Source of the DNA: Smittium culicis
Lineage: Eukaryota > Kickxellomycota > Harpellomycetes > Harpellales > Legeriomycetaceae
Assembly: GCA_001970855.1 (NCBI GenBank)
Contig: LSSN01001064.1
Coordinates: 1-42,589, forward strand
Reading direction: 5' to 3'
DNA length: 42,589 bases
The notes beneath the pieces were generated by a model. That model was not told where the DNA came from, made no database searches, and worked only from the letters and a program-made list of their open reading frames with translations. Within the stretch, counting starts at the first letter, position 1. Each line of letters starts with the position of its first letter. The translations under genes were made by a program, and so were the position numbers. Below are positions 36,801-42,589 of this stretch, piece by piece.

Positions 36801-37430
36801 TTTAAAAATGGCAGATACTCCTTCGTATCCAGAGTATACAAATTCTTTAATTCCAACATCAGACTCTTTGTAGTACTCAATAATGTTATTAGGATCTCTT
36901 TCTAAAAAAAAATAAAATAAAAGGTGTTGGAAGATAAAAGAGGTATATGTGTGAATGAGATGATTACTTTTAGATGGATCAAAACTTCGGTTTGAGGAGT
37001 ATTTGTTATTGTATTTGCCTTTATCGAAGTCTCTTTTATAATCGCCGCGGTTGTTGAAACGATTATTTCCTCCACCTCTTCCGCCTCTGTCACCACCTCT
37101 GCCTCTATACCCTCCTCTTCCTGATCTTTCGCTGTTGTTGTATCCACCTCGACCACCGCCTCTGCTGTACCCGCCACGGCTTGAACCTCTGTTGCTGTAG
37201 TTGTCTCTTCTATTGTTAGAATGATCGCGGTTGTCAGATCTTGGGTTATTTGAAGGGACATCGATTTTGAATCTTTTTGTTTCGGCGTTACTGGGGCTGC
37301 CATTAGAATTTGTGTCTCGCTTGTTGTGGTAATTGCTCATTGCGAAGTAGTTTGTAAATTTCGAATTGATAGAAAATTTAAGTTTTTGTGTATTTAAATA
37401 TTTTGAAAAAGCGTATAGGCATTTATTCAT
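33850..37430 (-). CDS. PUS7: tRNA/mRNA pseudouridine synthase PUS7 (TruD family)
   Basis: Seven exons on the minus strand: 37,430-36,968; 36,901-36,796; 36,586-36,463; 36,313-35,874; 35,777-35,380; 35,250-35,087; 34,896-33,850. They give 913 residues, or 883 from the second Met at 37,340. Family marks in order: DVGIKEF and the FTDFVVTEID motif near the start of the conserved region; ERYLHFSVLKYNRET; FAGTKDKRGVTTQ with the catalytic Asp at about residue 391; NYFGLQRFG near 471-479; IPRNLRLIYVHAYQSYIWN near 566; GLDVIYPENELKILYTEYL; and a terminal LALKLTFDLDPSTYATMLIRE. The enzyme isomerises uridine to pseudouridine at U13 of cytoplasmic tRNAs and at other RNAs. Two oddities stand out. Residues 81-128 form an RGG/GGY-rich RNA-binding tail in front of the enzyme, and an acidic, Gln/Glu/Pro-rich insertion of about 100 residues separates the last two conserved blocks. 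The first 30 residues are basic and lack acidic residues. Confidence 0.93.
36902..36967 (-). other. Stop-free, frame-preserving first intron of PUS7
   Basis: This 66-nt intron (donor GTAATC, acceptor TTTTTTTTAG) is a multiple of three and contains no in-frame stop. An unspliced transcript would therefore still encode a full enzyme, with 22 extra residues between the RGG tail and the conserved domain. The T-rich acceptor tract and the fit to the family favour splicing. Most fungal introns are selected to contain a stop or shift the frame, which makes this one unusual. Confidence 0.75.
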
Positions 37431-38253
37431 GTAAAAAAATGACTTTGTTATTATACTTTGAAGGATCGTTGGTATTAGAAGATCAGAATTAATATAATAA
37501 TACTATTCTACTACTTGAACTTTCTTTGAAATTCTTTTTAATTTTTTGGAATAGAAAAGCGTAATATATATATGTTAATTTTTGCAATAATAGCTGTTGA
37601 GTTTGTAGCTATAAATTAAGAAAATTTTTTGGATGTTTGTTAAATATATATACTTGCTGTGGAGCCGGATATTCGATACTAATTTTCTTAGCACTTTATG
37701 TGAAGAGTGCTATTTAGAAGTGTTAATTTTGCAGAAAAGCGTAAAGCTACAAGTTTTTGTTGAGCATTTTAAACAATTTTCAAAAAAAAAAACAAAAAAA
37801 TTTTCTATAAAACTGCACTAGCCTAAAATTTTTTTTTTGTATGATCTGATTTGGGCAGAAGGGATAAATATGAGTGATAATTGGACACTAATTAGCAGCT
37901 ACCAGTATGTGGTAATTATTAATAGCATATTATTGGGTATAAAAAGTCTTATTGCTCAAATAAAGCCAAGTTTATATCATTGGCTAAATATGACTCTCAA
38001 GATTCTGAAGAAAAATATAAGGGCAGAATTCTTTTTTTTATAATTCTATTCGAGATATCGTAGAGATTTTAGATATAATTGGCTAGGATCATTATATTAA
38101 CAATTATAGGCTAGATTATATTTACGAGTTTTTTTATAAAGTTTCTGCGTAAAATAATAAAGCTTTTCTCTCCAATAATCAATGTATTCTGAATGTAATA
38201 GTTTGAAGTTTTTATGTTACGCAGCAATTATCGATTTTTTCTCAGATTTTTGA

Positions 38254-38451
38254 TTTAACCCCCTTATTGGCTGTTGAATTTATTTGATCTCTTATTATAG
38301 CCAACTGAATTCGATTAATTTAATGAAATTCTGTGGTTCATATAATTATTGGTTTTTATAGATAATAGCAGCAAATAATGAAACTTCGTATAAATCATAA
38401 ACGAATCAATAAATTATTAATATTAAATAGTGTTGGACGAGAAAGGGTTAA
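38254..38451. mobile_element. Short piggyBac-like MITE, copy 2, with TTAA duplication
   Basis: A 190-bp core (38,258-38,447) is flanked on both sides by TTAA. The right end, read as reverse complement, is CCCTTTCTCGTCCAACACT, a near match to the left end of copy 1 (CCCTTTCACGCGCA). The left end here, CCCCCTTATTGG, is more diverged. The internal blocks TTTGATCT, ATAGCCAACTG, CATATA, TTATTGG and AGCAAATAAT follow in the same order as in copy 1. A TTAA target duplication plus CCCTTT termini is the classic piggyBac-superfamily signature. There is no coding capacity, so it would depend on a transposase elsewhere. Confidence 0.78.
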
Positions 38452-38709
38452 TCTGAATTTTTTAAAGCATAAAATTGGGGAACTATGAACAAAGAAAGCA
38501 CTTTTTAGCAGCTTGAAGTTATTGGCCTTAGTACTCATTAATTTTTAATACTTTTATGGTATTGAAAAGGCATTTTGGTTTTTTTATTTATTTATTTCAT
38601 TTAAAAATTATTATTAGCTTAAAATAATTCTAGCTTATTTTTATTGGATTTTAATTAAATAAGAAGTTTCGCACACATAAATCGATATATCTAAAAGCGC
38701 TCTCTTCGT

Positions 38710-38727
38710 AAAGAATCTCCCATATGG
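38710..38727 (+). repeat. 18-bp dispersed exact repeat, copy B
   Basis: Exact second occurrence of the AAAGAATCTCCCATATGG word found at 1,057-1,074. It lies about 260 bp downstream of the MITE but outside its TTAA borders, so it belongs to something else. No coding context is visible at either copy. Confidence 0.5.
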
Positions 38728-40351
38728 TCTTTTAAGTAAACTTGCTTATATCGACGATTTCGTTGTGGTATTCATCTGCACATAACAAAGATATTATAAA
38801 AAATTTAATTTATATATCAACTCAAAGGTTATTACTTTTTTTTTTGTTATACTATTTTGGCTAAGTAACTGGGGGTGGGGGGTTGTATACACATACATAA
38901 TACGGTATCTTTTAGTTTGTTATACGCATAAAACTATTTTCAATAATACTTATAATTAAAGTACTAAGAATTCTATCAAATGAGAAACTAAATGGAACCC
39001 CCTGGTAAACAAGTTTTGTTCCCTGAGATTGAAAATATTCGTGTTTTATTGTAATTAATATTTTGGTCATAAAAATCCAAATTTGCAAGTCATTAATAAA
39101 TAACTACAAGTATAATTTAGCAGCCAAAAGGTCTATAAAAAAAACAAAAATTAGCAATTTTATTCGTTTATGATTAAAGTGCTTTACTTATACTTTATCT
39201 TTTCTAGTCTTGAAATATTAAATTAGAGACTGCAGTATTGTAAACTCACTGATAGAATATTCAGCTCTATGTATTTAAACGACTCTTTGCTGAAAGTCTT
39301 TTAAATATATCCAGGATAAAAAACTGATTAAAAGAATTTTAAAACAATCATTTTTAACCATTCTTAATTATTTCTAGAAAGCTTGGAATTTAACCCTAAA
39401 CTTATTTATTTAAAATTTCTATTATTTGGTATGATTTGATTTCAAGTTTCTTCAAGCTATATGACTTTGAAGCTTGATTATGTTTGTTTTTAGAGGCATG
39501 CTGTTGATAATTTTATTATATAGAAATAATATTTTTAGGATTTTATACCTTTATAAAGTCACAATAGTGTGTTGCGGATCACAGGATTCGACTCGCAGAT
39601 CTAAGAAAATAAAATATACCAAATACGCTGATACGGTACTCAGAAGAAGTGTGATGAAAATTTTTAACTCTTTTTAAACAGGCGCTAAGATGTACATTTC
39701 TATAACCTTAGGACAAGCTAAAATAATAAAGTATATCTACAAAATTTACGGGTTGTAGCTAATCTTTCCGATACCAATTTTCATAAAATTTAAATTAAAA
39801 CACTAATATACTTGTTCATTTAGACACTCTGTAATGATATCATTCATTATCTGTTGCTGTTCTAAAATCCTAGAATTTGTGCCTACACAAAATCTGTTTA
39901 GCTCTGATTTCGAATCTTATACGTTTTAAGCTCTTCCCCTTAATTTCTTTTGTTTAGCTTTATGGAAAAATGCAGATTTATCTTTAAAATCAATTCATAG
40001 TAACCCGAGCAAAAAAAATAAATAATATGAAAATGTGAAATTTAACTCGGATCCTTTCAAAGCTTGTAATAAAAGGAGAAGTGATATTTATAATTTCGGA
40101 ATTCTCATGAAAAGTCAGCTTTTTATAAAAAATAAATACTTCTCTATTCACTATTTTTAGGATTCAATTTAGTTAAAATGCGCTAAAAAATTGATATATT
40201 TTCAAAACTCATATCTCTTGTAATTTATACCATCCCCCTTTTTTTTATCAATAGGTTAAAGTTTCATACATATATAAAGAAGCTTTTTTTTATAAATCAT
40301 CACATTTTTTAAATAACACAAATTTATTCTTTACTAAAACATCAATTGTAC

Positions 40352-40362
40352 TATATATAAAA
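40352..40362 (+). promoter_or_regulatory. Candidate TATA box of the acyl-CoA synthetase gene
   Basis: TATATATAAAA lies 56 nt upstream of the ATG at 40,418, a reasonable distance for a core promoter with a short 5' leader. In an AT-rich genome such words also arise by chance, so support is only positional. Confidence 0.4.
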
Positions 40363-40417
40363 GTGTGTTATTTTATTATTTTTATAAACCAGCTCAAAAA
40401 ATAAATATTTTATCAGT

Positions 40418-42124
40418 ATGATTTTCAAGTCTCAGCTTCCAAAACTGGATTTTCCGGATATTGATATCCCAACCTATTGCTTTACTCAAGCCAAAATAAA
40501 TTATGCGATGGCAAAGAACAAGACTGAATTTGCGCTTTGCGATGCAAACACGAACACTACTTTTGATATCGAGGAAGTGCAAGCGAAATCAGTTGGGTTT
40601 GCTTCAGGTCTTGTCAACAAGCTAGGGTTCAAGAAGGATGACGTCGTTGCTATATACACCCCAAATTCAATTTATTACCCGATAGCTGTTTACGGAACTT
40701 TGATGGTTGGTGGTATCGTTACTTTGGCCAACCCAAGCTACACGCCTAGAGAACTAGCTTTCCAGCTCAAAGACTCAAATGCTAAAGCTGTTGTTACACA
40801 ATCTGAGTTGGCTGAAGCAACCAGAGAGGCGATCAAAATAAGCAACCTAAATATACCTGACGAAAATATCATCATCATCGATGTTAAAGGGCCCAATTCT
40901 AGGAATATCGGCTCAGCTCATATCCATATTGAAAATTTTTGCTCCAACTTACCGTTTGATGTGTATAGAATCACCTCTAAGGCTGAAGCTGAAAATAAAA
41001 TAGCTGTGCTTCCGTATTCATCAGGAACAACAGGTTTACCAAAAGGCGTTATGCTTACCCATAAGAATATCGTCTCAAACATCATTATGAACTCATGCTT
41101 TGCAGTTAACGATGAGTGGATAGACCGCACACGCATTGCTCCCAAGTTCATTGGTGTTTTACCCTTCTACCACATTTACGGATTTGTTTCTATATTGAAT
41201 TTGGGTATTTCAATGTCAATTGGGCTGGTTATAATGCCAAAATTTGACTCTGATAAGTTCCTGGAAATTATTCAGAAACACAAGATTACTTTTGGCCATA
41301 TAGTCCCTCCAATTATCATGGGTCTTATCAACAACCCAAACATAGGTAACTATGATATCAGTTCCATGAAAGCCATTAGAACAGCCTCTGCACCAATGGG
41401 TCAGAAAGCGTTAAGTAAATTTTATAGCATTTTCAAAAACATCGGTGTAGTTAGAGCGTATGGGCTAACAGAGACTAGCCCAACGCTATGCAACTCCTAC
41501 AAAGATCACGCAAATGATGGCTCGTCTGGCGTTTTACTCCACAATCTAGAAGCTAAAGTCATCGATTTAGATGGAAATATGCTTGGATACAACCAAACAG
41601 GCGAGCTGTGTTTTAGAGGCTCATCCATCATGAAAGGATATCTCAATAATCCTGAAGCTAACGCAAAATCAATCGATAAAGACGGGTTCTTTCACACCGG
41701 TGATATTGGGTACGTTGATGAACAAAACAATTTCTTCGTTATTGACAGAATCAAAGAGCTTATCAAGTACAAAGGTTTCCAGGTCGCCCCCGCGGAGCTC
41801 GAAAGTCTGCTCTTATCCCACCCCGATATCGCCGACTGCGCAGTTATTGGCATCTACATTGAAGAACAAGCCACTGAAATCCCTAAAGCTTTCGTAACCC
41901 TAACATCTGCCAATTCATCATTAACTGAGCAAGAAAAAAAAATTAAAACCGCAACCATCACCAGCTGGCTCAACTCGAAAGTTGCCCCCCACAAGAAACT
42001 CCGCGGTGGAATGGAAATCTTGGACACTATTCCTAAATCTGCTGCTGGAAAAATTCTCAAAAACGTCTTGAAGAGCAATGAAAAAGCAAAACTCGAACTA
42101 TCAAATTTGAAACCCAACTTATAA
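40418..42124 (+). CDS. 4-coumarate-CoA ligase-like acyl-CoA synthetase
   Basis: A single open frame of 568 residues without introns, the usual length for the 4CL/luciferase branch of the adenylate-forming (ANL) superfamily. The enzyme activates a carboxylic acid with ATP to an acyl-adenylate and transfers it to coenzyme A. Motifs in order: P-loop YSSGTTGLPKG (200-210); LPFYHIYG (248-255); YGLTETSP (348-355); the ATP-ribose-binding TGD (427-429); DRIKELIKYKG (443-453), with Arg444 in the hinge; and PKSAAGKILK with the catalytic Lys545. Fungal relatives activate medium- or long-chain fatty acids or phenylpropanoids, often in peroxisomes, but this protein ends in PNL rather than an SKL-type PTS1 signal. 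Substrate cannot be read from the sequence. The last 400 bases use noticeably more C- and G-ending codons than the neighbouring genes, which may reflect high expression or different ancestry. Confidence 0.93.
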   Translation: MIFKSQLPKLDFPDIDIPTYCFTQAKINYAMAKNKTEFALCDANTNTTFDIEEVQAKSVGFASGLVNKLGFKKDDVVAIYTPNSIYYPIAVYGTLMVGGIVTLANPSYTPRELAFQLKDSNAKAVVTQSELAEATREAIKISNLNIPDENIIIIDVKGPNSRNIGSAHIHIENFCSNLPFDVYRITSKAEAENKIAVLPYSSGTTGLPKGVMLTHKNIVSNIIMNSCFAVNDEWIDRTRIAPKFIGVLPFYHIYGFVSILNLGISMSIGLVIMPKFDSDKFLEIIQKHKITFGHIVPPIIMGLINNPNIGNYDISSMKAIRTASAPMGQKALSKFYSIFKNIGVVRAYGLTETSPTLCNSYKDHANDGSSGVLLHNLEAKVIDLDGNMLGYNQTGELCFRGSSIMKGYLNNPEANAKSIDKDGFFHTGDIGYVDEQNNFFVIDRIKELIKYKGFQVAPAELESLLLSHPDIADCAVIGIYIEEQATEIPKAFVTLTSANSSLTEQEKKIKTATITSWLNSKVAPHKKLRGGMEILDTIPKSAAGKILKNVLKSNEKAKLELSNLKPNL

Positions 42125-42589
42125 TCCAGTAATAAATAAACACACACTTCCTAAAACAACCTCGCTCATCGCCTTCTACTATGCTTGAGTTATCAGTACA
42201 ATCGCCCTCTATAATGTATATTGATAGAACAATAAAGCTTATTAATATGATATTTTTTAGTATATTTATATATCTTGGTTTATTGTATTCTATAACGAAA
42301 ATTCAGGTATCTTTTGCGCCCTAATCTATACTAATGCATCTCTATTCGATTATTCATTCATTATTTATACATTCAACAAAAAAAGTTATGCATAAATCAC
42401 AGACAAATTATTAATGTAAAAATATGATTTAATATTTTAAAATTATTGGTACCAGCATTGAATAAAGCATACTGCATCAATAATCTCTTTACTTAATTCC
42501 ACAGTTGTGAATTTACCGATTATTACGTTTTTTGGTGTACAAATCAAACCTACTATAAAAAGATATTTCTATATGTATATCACCAAACC
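42125..42589. other. 3' flank of the acyl-CoA synthetase gene
   Basis: Two overlapping AATAAA words at 42,131-42,140, only a few bases after the stop, and another AATAAA near 42,231 could direct polyadenylation; the latter has the better spacing. The rest to the window end is AT-rich with nothing recognisable. Confidence 0.5.

Larger units (their letters stand above)
37431..40417. other. Divergent intergenic region with a MITE
   Basis: A 3-kb spacer between the starts of PUS7 (minus) and the acyl-CoA synthetase gene (plus). It holds the intact-ended MITE at 38,258-38,447, the second copy of the 18-bp dispersed word at 38,710-38,727 and a G-rich tract (GGGGGTGGGGGG) near 38,871. Open frames near 37,633, 37,837 and 39,474 are under 70 codons, have no family motifs and are not convincing genes. 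No tRNA-like fold was found. Confidence 0.6.

Noticed and set aside
36768..37430. Argonaute suggested by the RGG-rich N-terminus
   Set aside because: Downstream exons carry the TKDKRG, NYFGLQRFG and NLRLIYVHAYQS motifs of PUS7 and no PAZ or PIWI motifs.
37633..38043. Two small plus-strand open frames upstream of the second MITE
   Set aside because: Both are under 70 codons, are hydrophobic from AT-rich codons and have no recognisable motif or flanking gene signals.
38868..38885. G-quadruplex near GGGGGTGGGGGG
   Set aside because: Only two G-runs are present in one short tract; four runs are needed for a stable intramolecular structure.
39560..39605. tRNA-like B-box word (GGATTCGACTC)
   Set aside because: No matching A-box, acceptor stem or cloverleaf could be folded around it.

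Overview
The window looks like a piece of an AT-rich eukaryotic nuclear genome, most likely an early-diverging fungus. The reasons are spliceosomal introns of about 66-209 nt with GTAAGT-like donors and TAG acceptors, a nuclear gene set (HIR-complex subunit, eukaryotic-type PUS7, a Mago-binding protein), a Ty3/gypsy relic and no bacterial signals. A Harpellales/Zoopagomycota-type gut fungus would fit the composition and protein style, but that placement is a guess from memory, not a result.

The window has two compartments. Positions 1-19,713 hold no credible intact gene. They contain AT-rich decayed sequence, a heavily mutated but recognisable Ty3/gypsy polymerase (about 6,790-9,115, plus strand: reverse transcriptase, RNase H, integrase zinc finger, integrase core, C-terminal module), an (AAAAT)n microsatellite, a 38-bp tandem duplication, several short hairpins, and a compositionally different island at 15.1-17.2 kb that I could not identify.

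Positions 19,714-42,124 hold five genes. (1) A plus-strand, two-exon gene carries a PYM/WIBG Mago-binding motif. (2) A minus-strand, two-exon gene encodes a lysine-rich, SMAP-domain (KNOP1-like) nucleolar-type protein with an in-frame coding minisatellite. (3) A plus-strand, eight-exon gene of about 3,060 codons looks like Hir3/CABIN1, the TPR scaffold of the HIR histone chaperone. (4) A minus-strand, seven-exon gene encodes the tRNA/mRNA pseudouridine synthase PUS7 (TruD family), with an unusual RGG-rich N-terminus. (5) A plus-strand, intronless gene encodes a 4-coumarate-CoA ligase-like acyl-CoA synthetase. Genes 1/2 and 3/4 are convergent; 2/3 and 4/5 are divergent. Both divergent intergenic regions carry one copy of a short (188-190 bp) non-autonomous DNA transposon with piggyBac-like ends. 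The genes share a theme of nuclear RNA and chromatin biology (exon-junction complex, nucleolus, histone deposition, RNA modification), but there is no sign that they form a functional cluster.

I found no convincing tRNA, rRNA, snRNA or CRISPR, and no clearly new multi-gene system. The most useful discoveries are the transposon pair, the readable gypsy fossil and the unusual domain layouts of the PUS7, PYM-like and Hir3-like proteins. Exon boundaries were worked out by hand from splice signals, reading phase and family similarity.
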